From Phenylobacterium sp. (lineage in GTDB: Bacteria > Pseudomonadota > Alphaproteobacteria > Caulobacterales > Caulobacteraceae): 48,732 bases of DNA. The stretch is from assembly GCA_020402585.1 (NCBI GenBank), contig JADBZH010000054.1, positions 1-48,732 on the forward strand. The letters run 5' to 3'. Positions 1 to 8,415 of the stretch are shown piece by piece. Numbering within the stretch: the first letter of the stretch is position 1; each line of letters begins with the position of its first letter. The position numbers were made by a program, and so were the translations under genes. Under the pieces are notes generated by a model, which did not search any database, was not told the DNA's origin, and was given only the letters and a program-made list of their open reading frames with translations.

Positions 1-1
1 C

Positions 2-170
2 CGCTCGGCGGTCATGCGGCGGGTCAAGGCACGCGATACCGGCCCGGAGCGCACCGTCCGCCGGGTCCTGACCCGGCTGGGCGCCCGCTACCGCCTGCAC
101 CGGGCCGACCTGCCCGGCCCTGGAGCACAGGCTCAGGGCGCTGCTGGCGGAGACGGCGCCTCGACCCTGA
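2..170 (+). pseudogene. vsr: Remnant of Vsr-type (very short patch repair) DNA mismatch endonuclease
   Basis: The reading frame entering from the window edge gives RSAVMRRVKARDTGPE, then an arginine-rich helix and YRLHRADLPG. This matches the N-terminal part of Vsr endonucleases (RS-x-x-M, DT-x-x-E, then SLPG-x-PD). Right after DLPG the family pattern stops: the PD, metal-binding and FWxxK regions are absent. In the +1 frame from 120 the DNA reads ALEHRLRALLAETAPRP and stops at 168-170, which resembles the C-terminal AL-x-x-RL helix of the family. The simplest reading is an internal deletion of roughly 80 codons plus a frameshift, so the nuclease should be dead. The 5' end lies outside the window. 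The 3' end overlaps the convergent OsmC gene. A partner cytosine methylase, if any, would be upstream and is not visible. Confidence 0.6.
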
Positions 171-609
171 TTTCAAACTTCACCGAGTTGGCGATGAAGC
201 AAGCGGCATGGCTGGCCTCGTGGAGGGCGTCCAGGGCTTCGGCGTCCGGGGCCGGGCCGACCCAGGAGATTTCGGGCCGCAGCACCACCTCGACCAGGCC
301 CTTGCGGCCGGGCGCGACCTCGCCCATCCGGCCGCGGGCGGCGTCGGCATAGCGGTCGATGAGGAAGCCGGCGCGCCGCGCCACATCCAGGAAGGTCAGC
401 ATGTGACAGCTGGAGACAGACGCCACCAGCATCTCCTCGGGATCGATCCCGGCGGGGTCGGCCCAGCGGCCCACCACCGAAGGCGCGGCGGAGGCGGTCA
501 TCTCCGCGCCGCCGTCGAAGGCGATGCGGTGCGCCCGGCTGTAATGGCCCCGACGAAAGTCGGCATCGGGGCTCAGGGTCCAGGTCACGAAGGCGTCGTG
601 GTCTGACAT
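133..609 (-). CDS. OsmC family peroxiredoxin-like protein
   Basis: A 158-residue protein of the OsmC/Ohr superfamily, whose members reduce organic hydroperoxides with a reactive cysteine pair. Both expected cysteines are present: Cys68 in SVSSCHMLTFL at the start of the central helix, and Cys137 in HAACFIANSV. The order (N-terminal beta sheet, helix with first Cys, second Cys near the end) and the length are normal for the family. The ATG at 609 is preceded by a GGAGG-type site and lies 17 bases after the stop of the acyl-CoA dehydrogenase, so it probably closes the MerR-dehydrogenase-OsmC transcription unit. It may handle lipid hydroperoxides or acyl-type substrates, but the sequence does not decide this. 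The 3' end overlaps the vsr remnant on the other strand. Confidence 0.85.
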   Translation of the reverse strand: MSDHDAFVTWTLSPDADFRRGHYSRAHRIAFDGGAEMTASAAPSVVGRWADPAGIDPEEMLVASVSSCHMLTFLDVARRAGFLIDRYADAARGRMGEVAPGRKGLVEVVLRPEISWVGPAPDAEALDALHEASHAACFIANSVKFEIRVEAPSPPAAP

Positions 610-626
610 GGGGGGACCTCCCGTCC

Positions 627-2414
627 TCAGAAGGCCTCGGCCGGAAGGGCCATGACTGTCTCGGCGCCGGACTTCAGCCGCGCCAGGTGGACGCCGGCCT
701 CCGGCAGGACCCGCGCGAGGAAGAAGCGGCCGACGGCCAGCTTGGTGGTCCAGAACGGGTCGGCGTCGCCGGCGGCGATCTTCGCCTGCGCGGCCACGGC
801 CATCTGCGCCCACATCCAGGCCAGGGCGGTCAAGCCCATCAGGTGCAGGAAGTCATGCGAGCCGGCGGCGGCGTTGTCGGGGTGGGCGAGGCCGTTCTGC
901 ATCAGCCAGCCCACGCCCTCCTGCAGCTGGGCGCGGGCGCCGTCCAGACCATCGAGGAAGGGATCGGTCGCCGGATCGCCCCGGGCGCCGGCGGAGAAGG
1001 CCTCCAGGTCGGCCAGCCAGGTCAGCATGGCCCGGCCGCCCTGGGCGGGCAGCTTGCGGCCCACCAGGTCCAGGGCCTGGACCCCGTTGGTCCCCTCATA
1101 GATCAGGGCGATCCGCACGTCGCGCATGTACTGGCTGGCGGGGAAGTGCTCGGTGAAGCCGGAGCCGCCGTGCACCTGCAGGGCGTCGGAACAGACCTTC
1201 AGCCCGCGGTCGGTGAGGTAGGCCTTCACCACCGGCGTCATCAGGGCGGCGTAGTCGGAGGCCTTCTGGCGCACCGCCTCGTCGGGGTGGAGGTGGGCGA
1301 GGTCCCCCTGCAGGGCGGACCAGAAGAGGAAGGCGCGCCCGCCCTCGACCAGGGCCTTGCCCTCCATCAGCTGGCGGCGCACGTCCGGGTGGACGATGAT
1401 GGGATCGGCGGGGCCGTCTGGGTTCTTCGGGCCGGTCAGGGCCCGGCCCTGGAGCCGGTCGCGGGCGAAGTCGGAGGCCGCCTGCAGGGCCGCCTCGGCC
1501 TGGGCGATCCCCTGGAGGCCGACGCCGATCCGCGCCTCGTTCATCATCACGAACATCAGGGCCAGGCCCCGGTTTTCCTCGCCGACCAGCCAGCCGACGG
1601 CCTCCTCGTGCCGCATGACGCAGGTGGCCGAGCCGTGGATGCCCATCTTCTCCTCGAGGCCGTCGCACCAGACATTGTTGCGCGCGCCCGGCTTGCCGTC
1701 GGCGTCGGGGATGAACTTGGGCACGATGAAGAGGGAGATGCCGCGCACACCCTCGGGGGCGCCCTCCACCCGGGCCAGGACCAGGTGGACGATGTTCTCC
1801 GCCATGTCGTGCTCGCCGCCGGAGATCCAGATCTTGGTTCCGGAGATGCGGTGGCTGCCATCCGCCTGGGCGACCGCGCGGGTGCGCAGGAGGCCCAGGT
1901 CCGTGCCGCAGTGCGGTTCGGTCAGGTTCATGGTGCCGCACCATTCACCCGAGGCCAGCTTGGGCAGATAGAGGGCCTTCTGGGCGTCGGAGCCGCCGTT
2001 GAGGATGGCCGAATACGCGCCGTGGGTCAGGCCCGGGTACATGGAGAAGGCCATGTTCGCCGAGGAGCTCATCTCGGAGAAGGACAGGTTGATCACATGC
2101 GGCAGGCCTTGGCCGCCAAAGGCGGTGTCGGCCCCGATGGCGGCCCAGCCGCCCTCCACCAGCTGCCGGTAGGCGTCGGCGAAGCCGGTCGGGGTGCGGA
2201 CCGAATGGTCCGGCGACCAGGTGCAGCCTTCCTTGTCGCCCACCGCATTGAGGGGCGCCAGGACCTCGGAAGTGAACCTGCCGGCCTCCTCCAGGATCTG
2301 GGCCACCACCTCCGGCCCGGCCTCGTCAAAGCCCGGAAGATCGGCGTAGCTCCCGATCTCCAGGACATCGTTCAGCAGGAAGGCGTGCTCACGGACGGGC
2401 GGGCGGTAGGGCAT
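627..2414 (-). CDS. Acyl-CoA dehydrogenase, large (about 600-residue) class
   Basis: A 595-residue FAD flavoprotein that should oxidise an acyl-CoA to the 2-enoyl-CoA. The three dehydrogenase domains are recognisable: helical N-terminus, beta domain with MNLTEPHCGTDLG (about 162-174) and KIWISGGEHD, and a C-terminal helical domain with the catalytic-base motif IYEGTNG, placing the Glu near residue 440. About 150 further residues follow, which is typical of the long class that includes the methylmercaptopropionyl-CoA dehydrogenase DmdC and several FadE-like enzymes. The chain length of the substrate cannot be read from the sequence. It follows the LiuR-like MerR gene by 37 bases and precedes osmC by 17, so the three are probably cotranscribed and fatty or branched-chain acid responsive. 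Confidence 0.9.
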   Translation of the reverse strand: MPYRPPVREHAFLLNDVLEIGSYADLPGFDEAGPEVVAQILEEAGRFTSEVLAPLNAVGDKEGCTWSPDHSVRTPTGFADAYRQLVEGGWAAIGADTAFGGQGLPHVINLSFSEMSSSANMAFSMYPGLTHGAYSAILNGGSDAQKALYLPKLASGEWCGTMNLTEPHCGTDLGLLRTRAVAQADGSHRISGTKIWISGGEHDMAENIVHLVLARVEGAPEGVRGISLFIVPKFIPDADGKPGARNNVWCDGLEEKMGIHGSATCVMRHEEAVGWLVGEENRGLALMFVMMNEARIGVGLQGIAQAEAALQAASDFARDRLQGRALTGPKNPDGPADPIIVHPDVRRQLMEGKALVEGGRAFLFWSALQGDLAHLHPDEAVRQKASDYAALMTPVVKAYLTDRGLKVCSDALQVHGGSGFTEHFPASQYMRDVRIALIYEGTNGVQALDLVGRKLPAQGGRAMLTWLADLEAFSAGARGDPATDPFLDGLDGARAQLQEGVGWLMQNGLAHPDNAAAGSHDFLHLMGLTALAWMWAQMAVAAQAKIAAGDADPFWTTKLAVGRFFLARVLPEAGVHLARLKSGAETVMALPAEAF

Positions 2415-2451
2415 GGGAAACTCCGGGAAGGCAGGGGCGGCGGGGCGGGCG

Positions 2452-2925
2452 TCAGCCGGCGCGGCGCATCTCGCCGGGCCGGGGACGCCGGGGACGGATG
2501 GCCTCGACGGGCTGCTCCAGCAGGTCCGGACGGGTCTGCTTCAGCTGGGACTCCAGACGCGTGCAGGCCTCCTGCAGGACGTCGACAGCCATGTCGATGT
2601 CCCGGCGCTGGGATTCCAGGGCGCGAATCCGCTCGCGGAACTTGGCCAGGGAGATGGCGTTCTGGGTGGCGCAGCCGTCGCCCAGTTCATAGAGGTCGAG
2701 GATCTCGCCGATCTCGGACAGGGCCAGGCCGACGCGCTTGCCGCGCAGGATCAGCTGGAGGCGAGCGCGGTCCTTGTAGGAATAGACCCGGTTCATGCCA
2801 TCGCGCTCAGGGAAGATGAGGCCCTTGTCCTCATAGAAGCGCAGGGCGCGCGGCGTGCAGCCGAACTCTTGGCAGAGCTGGCGGATGGTGAAGGTGCGGG
2901 CGGGGCGGCGCAGTTCAGCAGGCAT
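2452..2925 (-). CDS. MerR family regulator, LiuR-like
   Basis: A 157-residue MerR-type regulator. The N-terminal winged helix reads FTIRQLCQEFGCTPRALRFYEDKGLIFPER (broken here by positions 12-41), followed by YSYKDRARLQLILRGKRVGLALSEIGEILDLYE-like residues (48-80) and a long C-terminal dimerisation coiled coil rich in Arg/Glu/Leu. The KLxLRGKRxGFSLxEI pattern is that of the LiuR/AtuR branch, which controls branched-chain amino acid and fatty acid degradation and usually lacks metal-binding cysteines. The ATG at 2925 is chosen because the helix-turn-helix starts just after it and because an operator-like palindrome lies 37-57 bases upstream. It is 37 bases before the acyl-CoA dehydrogenase, its probable target, and is likely self-regulated. 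The ligand is not known from sequence. Confidence 0.85.
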   Translation of the reverse strand: MPAELRRPARTFTIRQLCQEFGCTPRALRFYEDKGLIFPERDGMNRVYSYKDRARLQLILRGKRVGLALSEIGEILDLYELGDGCATQNAISLAKFRERIRALESQRRDIDMAVDVLQEACTRLESQLKQTRPDLLEQPVEAIRPRRPRPGEMRRAG

Positions 2926-2951
2926 TGGAAAGCCCTCCGTATAGGTTGAAC

Positions 2952-2991
2952 AGGTGACGCGCACGTAAGAAGGCCTTACGTGAACGTCAAG
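2952..2991 (-). promoter_or_regulatory. Candidate operator/promoter of the MerR-acyl-CoA dehydrogenase unit
   Basis: The 74-base gap between the histidine kinase and the MerR gene contains a perfect inverted repeat: CACGTAAG at 2962-2969 and CTTACGTG at 2975-2982, separated by five bases. Each arm belongs to a longer half-palindrome of the form TTACGTG-N2-CGTCA (2976-2989 on plus, 2955-2968 on minus), which looks like two LiuR-type sites in opposite orientation. LiuR-like MerR proteins are known to bind TTACGT/ACGTAA-type palindromes. Position 37-60 bases before the start codon fits a MerR-type promoter. No -10/-35 pair is clear enough to name. Confidence 0.55.
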
Positions 2992-2999
2992 ACCCCGCC

Positions 3000-4496
3000 T
3001 CACCCCTCGGGCCGGTTTCGACGGGCGATGCGGGCCCCGGCTGCCGGCAGATGAATCTCGAAGACCGAGCCGGCGGGCCCGGTGGCGGCCATGACCAGCT
3101 CGCCCCCATGCCCCTGGACGAGCTCCCGGGCGATGGCCAGGCCCAGCCCCGCGCCATCCGGCCGGCCTGAGCCCGCAAAGGGCTGGAAGAGCCGCTCCCG
3201 GGCGCGCTCCGACAGGCCCGGGCCGTTGTCGGCCAGTACGATGACATCAGCCTCGCCGTCGCGCCGCCATCCGGCCCGGACCACCCCCGAGCGGGGCGGA
3301 ACGACCGCCTCGATCGCCTCCCGGGCGTTGCGCATCAGGTTGACCAGGATGCGGTGAAGCTGGTCCGGATCCGCCTCGACCAGGACCCCGGAGGCGACGT
3401 CGCAGACGAAGAGGACGCCCTCCGGCCGGTCTGTCAGCCGGCCCTCCTCAGCGGCGTCAGCCAGGGCCCGGGGCAGGTCCACCGGCACGGGGGCTGGCGG
3501 CGCCTCCTGGGTCTTGCCATAGGCGAGGACGTCGCTGGCCAGCCGGACGGCGCGGTCCAGGGCGCGCTCCAGGCGCGGCAGGGCCTGGGCGACCCGGGGG
3601 TCGGGCACCGCGGCGAGACGCTCCGAGGCCATCTGGGCGCTGGTCAGCATGTTGCGCAGGTCGTGGTTGATCTTGGCCACCGCCTCGCCCAGGGCGGCCA
3701 GGCGGGCGCGGGAGGCCAGGGCGACGCGCAGGTCGGCCTGCATGCGGTCCAGCTCGATCTCGGCGCGACCGATCTCGTCCCTGCGGCCGGAGGGATCGAG
3801 GTGGGCGGCGGGGTCGTCCGGGTCGGCGCGGAACCGCTCCATGGCCCGGGTGATCCTCTGCATGGGCCGGACGAGAAAGAAGTTCAGCGACAGGAAGACC
3901 AGGGCCCCGGCGAGGCCGGCGACGAACAGGGTGGTGAAGATCAGCTGCCAGAGATAGGCCTTCAGCTCGCCCTTCAGGGGGGCGTGGGGGGCCACCACCT
4001 CGATAAACTCGGCCTCCTCGCGGAAGCGGGGCTCGGCGATCACCCGGACCGCCCGGTCATCGCCGGCGCTGAGGGTCTGGAAGGGCGCCAGGAGCCAGGA
4101 GCTCACCGCCTGCTCGCGAAGATCGACCAGATAGGGCGCCTCGTCCCGGCGGGGGCCCTGCAGGACCAGCCGCCGCAGGCCCCGGGACTGGATGGCCACG
4201 GTCTCGACCCCGGCGCCGGCCAGCAGCTGGGCGGACAGCTTCTCAGACACCACCCGGTCGGGCGCCACCTCGGTGGCCAGGGAGGCCAGTTCGGCGGCCC
4301 GCACCCGGTCGAGGAGCCAGTTCCGCTCGAAGGCCGCCAGGGCGGGCGGCAGGATGAAGACGCCAGCCAGGGCGACGAAGAGGGTGGTCAGCACGAGGAG
4401 GCGCGCGGACAGGCCGCCCGGCCAGAAGAGCCTCCTGCCGGTTCGACCCCATCCGGCCTTACCGGCGGCGGGTTCTGGCGCCTGGACTTCGGCCAT
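3000..4496 (-). CDS. Membrane sensor histidine kinase (orphan)
   Basis: A 498-residue two-component sensor kinase. Two membrane helices (about 31-55 and 182-209) enclose a periplasmic sensor region of about 125 residues, followed by HAMP (about 210-260), HisKA with the phosphorylated His278 in KINHDLRNMLTS, and HATPase with the N box around Asn390, DNGPG (423-427) and GAGLGL (448-453). All catalytic boxes are intact. The ATG at 4496 starts just before the first membrane helix, 49 bases after pyrD, so it is probably the last gene of the sixA-DUF952-pyrD operon. No response regulator gene is adjacent, so its partner is elsewhere. The signal sensed is unknown. Confidence 0.92.
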   Translation of the reverse strand: MAEVQAPEPAAGKAGWGRTGRRLFWPGGLSARLLVLTTLFVALAGVFILPPALAAFERNWLLDRVRAAELASLATEVAPDRVVSEKLSAQLLAGAGVETVAIQSRGLRRLVLQGPRRDEAPYLVDLREQAVSSWLLAPFQTLSAGDDRAVRVIAEPRFREEAEFIEVVAPHAPLKGELKAYLWQLIFTTLFVAGLAGALVFLSLNFFLVRPMQRITRAMERFRADPDDPAAHLDPSGRRDEIGRAEIELDRMQADLRVALASRARLAALGEAVAKINHDLRNMLTSAQMASERLAAVPDPRVAQALPRLERALDRAVRLASDVLAYGKTQEAPPAPVPVDLPRALADAAEEGRLTDRPEGVLFVCDVASGVLVEADPDQLHRILVNLMRNAREAIEAVVPPRSGVVRAGWRRDGEADVIVLADNGPGLSERARERLFQPFAGSGRPDGAGLGLAIARELVQGHGGELVMAATGPAGSVFEIHLPAAGARIARRNRPEG

Positions 4497-4545
4497 GGCT
4501 CTCCAGTAGGCGAAAGCCGGCCTCCGGGCAACGCACGCGGGCGTC

Positions 4546-5592
4546 TCAGCGGGCGCCCACGGCCTCGGTGAGGGTGCGGAAGCCGTCGGCGCGCAGGCGG
4601 GCGGCGAGGTCGCGGCCCAGGCGGACCGCGAGGCCCGGCCCGGCGTAGACCAGGGCTGAATAGAGCTGGACGGCCGAGGCCCCGGCGCGGATCCGCGCAT
4701 AGGCGTCCGCGCCGGAGGCGATTCCGCCCGCACCGATCAGGGGCAGCCGCCCGGCGGCGGCGTCGCTGAACCGGCCGAGGACCGACTGGGCGAGGTCGCG
4801 CAGGGGCGCGCCGGACAGGCCCCCGGTCTCGCCGGCCAGGGGTGAGCGCAGGCCCGGACGGGTGATGGTGGTGTTGGCGACAATGATCCCGGACAGGCCA
4901 AAGGCCAGGACGGTCTCGACGATGGCCTCGATCTCTGCGTCCTCGAGGTCCGGGGCGACCTTCAGGAACATCGGGACGGCCCGGTCCTGGGGCAGGGCGT
5001 CGCGGGTCTCGGCGGCGCGGCCGAGCAGCTCCTCGAGGGCCGCCCGGGTCTGCAGGGCCCGCAGGCCGGGCGTGTTGGGCGAGGAGATGTTCAGGGTGAA
5101 CCAGTCGGCCAGGCCCCAGAGCCGCTTCAGTCCCGTGACATAGTCGCCGATCCGGTCCTCGGAGTCCTTGTTGGCGCCGATGTTGGCGCCGACGGGGCCG
5201 GGGCGGCCCGGCCGGGCGAGGCGGGCGGCGAAGGCCTCGAGACCGGCGTTGTTGAAGCCCATGCGGTTGATGACCGCTTCGTCGATGGACAGCCTGAACA
5301 GGCGCGGGCGCGGATTGCCCGCCTGGGGCAGGGGGGTGACGGTGCCGCACTCCACAAAGCCGAAGCCCGCCGCCAGCATGGGACCGAAGGCCTCCGCGTT
5401 CTTGTCGAAGCCGGCGGCCAGGCCGACGGCGCTGGGCAGGGCAAGGCCCGCCAGGGTGGTCGCCAGGATCGGGTCAGGCGCCGGGGCGCGGGGGCCTAGC
5501 CCGAGCGCCAGGGCCCGGAGGGTCAGGCTGTGGGCGTCCTCGGGATCGAGGGTCCTGAGGGCTGCGGCGGCGAGGTCGTGCAGGCCGCTCAT
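4546..5592 (-). CDS. pyrD: Dihydroorotate dehydrogenase (quinone), class 2
   Basis: A 348-residue PyrD that oxidises dihydroorotate to orotate with FMN and membrane quinone in pyrimidine synthesis. Visible class-2 features are the N-terminal helical membrane-associated region (MSGLHDLAAAALRTLDPEDAH), GFDKN with Lys64 for FMN, INRMGFNN (109-115), and FTLNISSPNTPGLR (165-178) carrying the catalytic serine typical of class 2 rather than the class-1 cysteine. The phosphate-binding IGAGGI segment lies near the C-terminus. The ATG at 5592 overlaps the TGA of the DUF952 gene in an ATGA tetranucleotide, so translation is probably coupled. Confidence 0.96.
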   Translation of the reverse strand: MSGLHDLAAAALRTLDPEDAHSLTLRALALGLGPRAPAPDPILATTLAGLALPSAVGLAAGFDKNAEAFGPMLAAGFGFVECGTVTPLPQAGNPRPRLFRLSIDEAVINRMGFNNAGLEAFAARLARPGRPGPVGANIGANKDSEDRIGDYVTGLKRLWGLADWFTLNISSPNTPGLRALQTRAALEELLGRAAETRDALPQDRAVPMFLKVAPDLEDAEIEAIVETVLAFGLSGIIVANTTITRPGLRSPLAGETGGLSGAPLRDLAQSVLGRFSDAAAGRLPLIGAGGIASGADAYARIRAGASAVQLYSALVYAGPGLAVRLGRDLAARLRADGFRTLTEAVGAR

Positions 5593-5930
5593 GCCGTGAG
5601 GTCCAGCTGCGGGACGTCGTCGGCGCCGAGGGGCGCGGGCAGGACCCGGCGGACGACGGCGGCGGGAAGCTCGCCATAGAGGTGGGGGAAGAGGTCCCCG
5701 CCCCGGGACGGCTCCCAGACCAGGGCCTCGCCGAGGTCGCCGCCCTCGACCTCCAGCACGACAAGGCCCGCCTGGCCCGCGAAGTGCCGGGCGGCGGTCT
5801 CCGGCGCCTGGGCGGCGGTGGAGAAGTGGATATAGCCGTCGGCCAGGTCCACGGCGGACCCAAGGAACCGGCCGGCCTCCCGGGCGGCGTCCCACTCTGT
5901 GCGCGGCAGGATCTTGTAGATCCGGGTCAT
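5589..5930 (-). CDS. DUF952 family protein
   Basis: A 113-residue protein that begins [12 protein letters not shown] and carries GYIHFSTAAQ in the middle and DLFPHLYGELP near the end, the marks of DUF952, a compact family of unknown activity that resembles ADP-ribosyl-transfer folds in some descriptions. No signal peptide or membrane helix. It is coupled at both ends by ATGA overlaps, to the SixA-like phosphatase upstream (5927-5930) and to pyrD downstream (5589-5592). DUF952 next to pyrD looks like a conserved linkage rather than a functional clue; no function is claimed. Confidence 0.85.
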   Translation of the reverse strand: MTRIYKILPRTEWDAAREAGRFLGSAVDLADGYIHFSTAAQAPETAARHFAGQAGLVVLEVEGGDLGEALVWEPSRGGDLFPHLYGELPAAVVRRVLPAPLGADDVPQLDLTA

Positions 5931-6421
5931 CCGAGGGGGTCGGGCTGGAAGAAGCCGTCGAAGGTCGGGCGGCCGTTGATGTCGAAGGCGAAGGCCACCG
6001 CCGCCGAGGTGGGGAAACCGCTGCGGATGCGGGACAGGATGTCCGACGGTCCTGAGGCCTCGACCATCAGGGCCTCGGCCAGCTCCTGGAGCCCCGGGTT
6101 GTGGCCGACCAGAAGGACCACCCCGGCGGCGTCCGCGCTGCGGGCCAGGCGCTGCATCTCCGGGGCCTCGGCCAGGTAGAGACCTTCCTCGAAGCGGACC
6201 TCGCAGCCCGGCAGGAGACCGCTCATGGCCGCCCAGGTCTCGCGGGTGCGCACGGCGGCGGACACCAGGGCCAGGTCCGGGATCAGGCCGACATCGGCCA
6301 GGGCCGAGGCCACGGCGGCGCTGGCCTCGCGCCCCCGCCCCGTCAGCCGCCGCCCGAAGTCGCCGCCCGTCTCCGAGCCCGCCTCGGCCTCCCCGTGCCG
6401 GAGGAGAATCAGCCTGTCCAT
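5927..6421 (-). CDS. SixA-type histidine phosphatase family protein
   Basis: A 164-residue member of the histidine phosphatase (phosphoglycerate mutase-like) superfamily, small SixA-like branch. The phosphorylated histidine is His9 in LLRHGEAE, the second catalytic His is His107 in LLVGHNPGL, and the conserved arginine lies in AVRTRETW (about 58). SixA proteins dephosphorylate phosphohistidine on HPt or PTS-type proteins; the substrate here is unknown. First gene of the operon that ends with the histidine kinase, which makes a phosphorelay role conceivable, though that is inference. Divergent from metX with 95 bases between the start codons. Confidence 0.85.
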   Translation of the reverse strand: MDRLILLRHGEAEAGSETGGDFGRRLTGRGREASAAVASALADVGLIPDLALVSAAVRTRETWAAMSGLLPGCEVRFEEGLYLAEAPEMQRLARSADAAGVVLLVGHNPGLQELAEALMVEASGPSDILSRIRSGFPTSAAVAFAFDINGRPTFDGFFQPDPLG

Positions 6422-6516
6422 GCCCGCTCCAAATCCCTTGCGGGATGTTCATAGCCGCACCGCCGCCGTGTGCGAAGCGGTTGACAGCGAAACGGACAGG
6501 CGTTCCAAGCGGGTCG

Positions 6517-7674
6517 ATGAAGGCCCTCTCGTCCCCCCATGACGGAATCGAGTCCGGCGGCGGCGTCTGGCGGTTCCCCGCCGACCGCCCGCTGAGGCTG
6601 GACTCGGGGGCGACCCTGGCGCCCCTGGAGGTCGCCTACCGGACCTACGGCCACCTCAACGCCGACCGCTCGAACGCCGTCCTGGTGATGCACGCCCTGA
6701 CCGGCGACCAGTACCTGGCCTCCACCCATCCAGTGACCGGCAAGCCGGGCTGGTGGACCCGGGTGGTCGGCCGCGGCCTGCCCCTCGATCCCGACCGCTA
6801 CTTCATCATCTGCGCCAACGTCCTGGGCGGATGCATGGGCACGACGGGGCCGGGCTCCACCGACCCGGCGACCGGCGCGCCCTGGGGCCTGGCCTTCCCG
6901 GTGATCACCATCGCCGACATGGTCCGCGCCCAGGCCATGCTGGTGGAGGCCCTTGGGATCGAGACCCTGTTCGCCGTTGTCGGCGCCTCCATGGGCGGCA
7001 TGCAGGCCCTGCAATGGGCGGCGGACTATCCGGAGCGGATCTTCTCGGCGGTCTGCATCGCCGGGGCGGCCCGGCACTCGGCCCAGAACATCGCCTTCCA
7101 CGAGGTGGGCCGGGCGGCGATCATGGCGGATCCCGACTGGCGCGGCGGCGGCTACGAGGCCGCCGGGGTGCGGCCGGAAAAGGGCCTGGCCGTCGCCCGC
7201 ATGGCCGCCCACATCACCTACCTGTCCGAGGCGGCCCTGCAGCGGAAGTTCGGCCGCGAGCTGCAGAGGGATGGCCTGTCCTGGGGCTTCGAGACCGACT
7301 TCCAGGTGGAGAGCTACCTGCGCCACCAGGGGGCCAGCTTCGTCGACCGGTTCGACGCCAACTCCTACCTCTACATCACCCGGGCCCTGGACTATTTCGA
7401 CCTGGCGGCGGCCTATGGCGGACAGCTGGCGAGCGCCTTTGTCCCGGCGCGGGATGTTCGCTTCTGTGTCCTGTCCTTCTCTTCGGACTGGCTCTACGCC
7501 ACGGCGGAGAGCCGGCATGTGGTGCGGGCCCTCAACGCGGCCGGCTGCCGGGCCAGCTTCGTCGAGATCGAGACCGACAAGGGCCACGACGCCATCTTCC
7601 TGGAGGAGCCGGCCCTGGACTCGGCCCTGCGCGGCTTCCTGAACTCGGCCGCCGAGAAGCGGGGTCTGGCGTGA
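6517..7674 (+). CDS. metX: Homoserine O-acetyltransferase
   Basis: A 385-residue alpha/beta-hydrolase of the MetX family that acylates homoserine in methionine synthesis. The catalytic triad is visible: Ser158 in [10 protein letters not shown], Asp324 in SSDWLY and His357 in [17 protein letters not shown] and [12 protein letters not shown] are family hallmarks. The ATG at 6517 is preferred to the one at 6445 because the extra 24 residues are basic and unlike the family. The stop overlaps the GTG of metW, a pairing common in proteobacteria. Acetyl- versus succinyl-CoA preference cannot be settled from sequence alone. The 95-base leader showed no SAM-II type riboswitch. Confidence 0.95.
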   Translation: MKALSSPHDGIESGGGVWRFPADRPLRLDSGATLAPLEVAYRTYGHLNADRSNAVLVMHALTGDQYLASTHPVTGKPGWWTRVVGRGLPLDPDRYFIICANVLGGCMGTTGPGSTDPATGAPWGLAFPVITIADMVRAQAMLVEALGIETLFAVVGASMGGMQALQWAADYPERIFSAVCIAGAARHSAQNIAFHEVGRAAIMADPDWRGGGYEAAGVRPEKGLAVARMAAHITYLSEAALQRKFGRELQRDGLSWGFETDFQVESYLRHQGASFVDRFDANSYLYITRALDYFDLAAAYGGQLASAFVPARDVRFCVLSFSSDWLYATAESRHVVRALNAAGCRASFVEIETDKGHDAIFLEEPALDSALRGFLNSAAEKRGLA

Positions 7675-8282
7675 GCCCGGCTCTTCGCGAGGACTTCCGC
7701 GAGATCCTGCGCCTGACGCCGGACGGGGCGCGGGTGCTGGACGTGGGCTGCGGGGAGGGCGACCTCCTGGACCTCCTGACCCAGGAACGGGGCGTCGACG
7801 GCCAGGGGCTGGAGATTTCCGCCGACGGGGTTTCGGCCTGCCTGGCCCGGGGCCTGGCGGTTGTGCAGGGCGACGCCGACCGCGACCTCGACAGCTTCCC
7901 GACCCGGGCCTTCGACATGGCCATCCTCTCCAAGACCCTGCAGCAGATGCGCGACCCCCGGCATGTGGTCTCGGAACTCCTGCGGATCGCCGACCGGGCG
8001 GTGGTGAGCTTCCCGAACTTCGGCCACTGGCGGGTGCGCTGGGCCCTCCTGGCGCGGGGACGGATGCCCGAGACCCGGGCCCTGCCCAACCCCTGGTGGT
8101 CCACCCCCAACATCCACCTGTGCACCCTGCACGACTTCCTCGCCCTGACGGATGACCTGGGCCTGAGGATCGAGGCCTGCGCGGCCCTGTCGGGCGGCCG
8201 GCCCGCCCGACCCATCGACCCCCGCTCGGCGCTGGAGAACTGGCGCGCCGAGGCGGCGGTCTTCGTACTGAGGCGGGGCTAG
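7671..8282 (+). CDS. metW: Methionine biosynthesis protein MetW
   Basis: A 203-residue class I methyltransferase-fold protein. The SAM-type motif I reads [12 protein letters not shown] (22-33), followed by [10 protein letters not shown] and [12 protein letters not shown], which are characteristic of MetW. Known MetW proteins partner MetX in homoserine acylation. The GTG start at 7671 overlaps the metX TGA in a GTGA tetranucleotide, giving translational coupling. The gene is followed by the palindromic repeat pair and a convergent PII gene. Confidence 0.94.
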   Translation: MSPALREDFREILRLTPDGARVLDVGCGEGDLLDLLTQERGVDGQGLEISADGVSACLARGLAVVQGDADRDLDSFPTRAFDMAILSKTLQQMRDPRHVVSELLRIADRAVVSFPNFGHWRVRWALLARGRMPETRALPNPWWSTPNIHLCTLHDFLALTDDLGLRIEACAALSGGRPARPIDPRSALENWRAEAAVFVLRRG

Positions 8283-8293
8283 GGCCTCGCCGC

Positions 8294-8401
8294 AGACCCC
8301 CTCCGTCGCGCTTCGCGCGCCACCTCCCCCTGGGGGGAGGAATTAGGGAGCCCATTGCTCCCCCAAGGGAGAGCTGTCAGCGAAGCTGACTGAGGGGGTC
8401 T
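8294..8401. repeat. Palindromic structured repeat, copy 1
   Basis: A 108-base element bounded by AGACCCCCTC and GAGGGGGTCT, so the ends form a 10-bp outer stem. Inside are CGCGC-TTC-GCGCG (8307-8319), a C-tract/G-tract near-palindrome around 8321-8340, GGGAGCCCATTGCTCCC, and GTCAGC-GAA-GCTGAC (8376-8390). It sits between the convergent genes metW and the PII gene, where it could end transcription in both directions. Resembles dispersed intergenic palindromic repeats seen in related genomes, without coding capacity. Confidence 0.85.
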
Positions 8402-8415
8402 AGGGTGGCTCAGTT

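Noticed and set aside
1096..1944. Several arginine/proline-rich minus-strand frames inside the acyl-CoA dehydrogenase gene.
   Set aside because: They are out-of-frame readings of GC-rich codons with no start signals or motifs.
687..2819. A 710-codon open frame on the plus strand opposite the acyl-CoA dehydrogenase.
   Set aside because: It is rich in Gly, His, Gln and Arg with no motif, a mirror of the GC-rich minus-strand gene, which has clear family motifs.
6422..6516. SAM-II type riboswitch before metX.
   Set aside because: Only a short CCCGC/GCGGG pair is present; the conserved pseudoknot sequence of SAM-II was not found.
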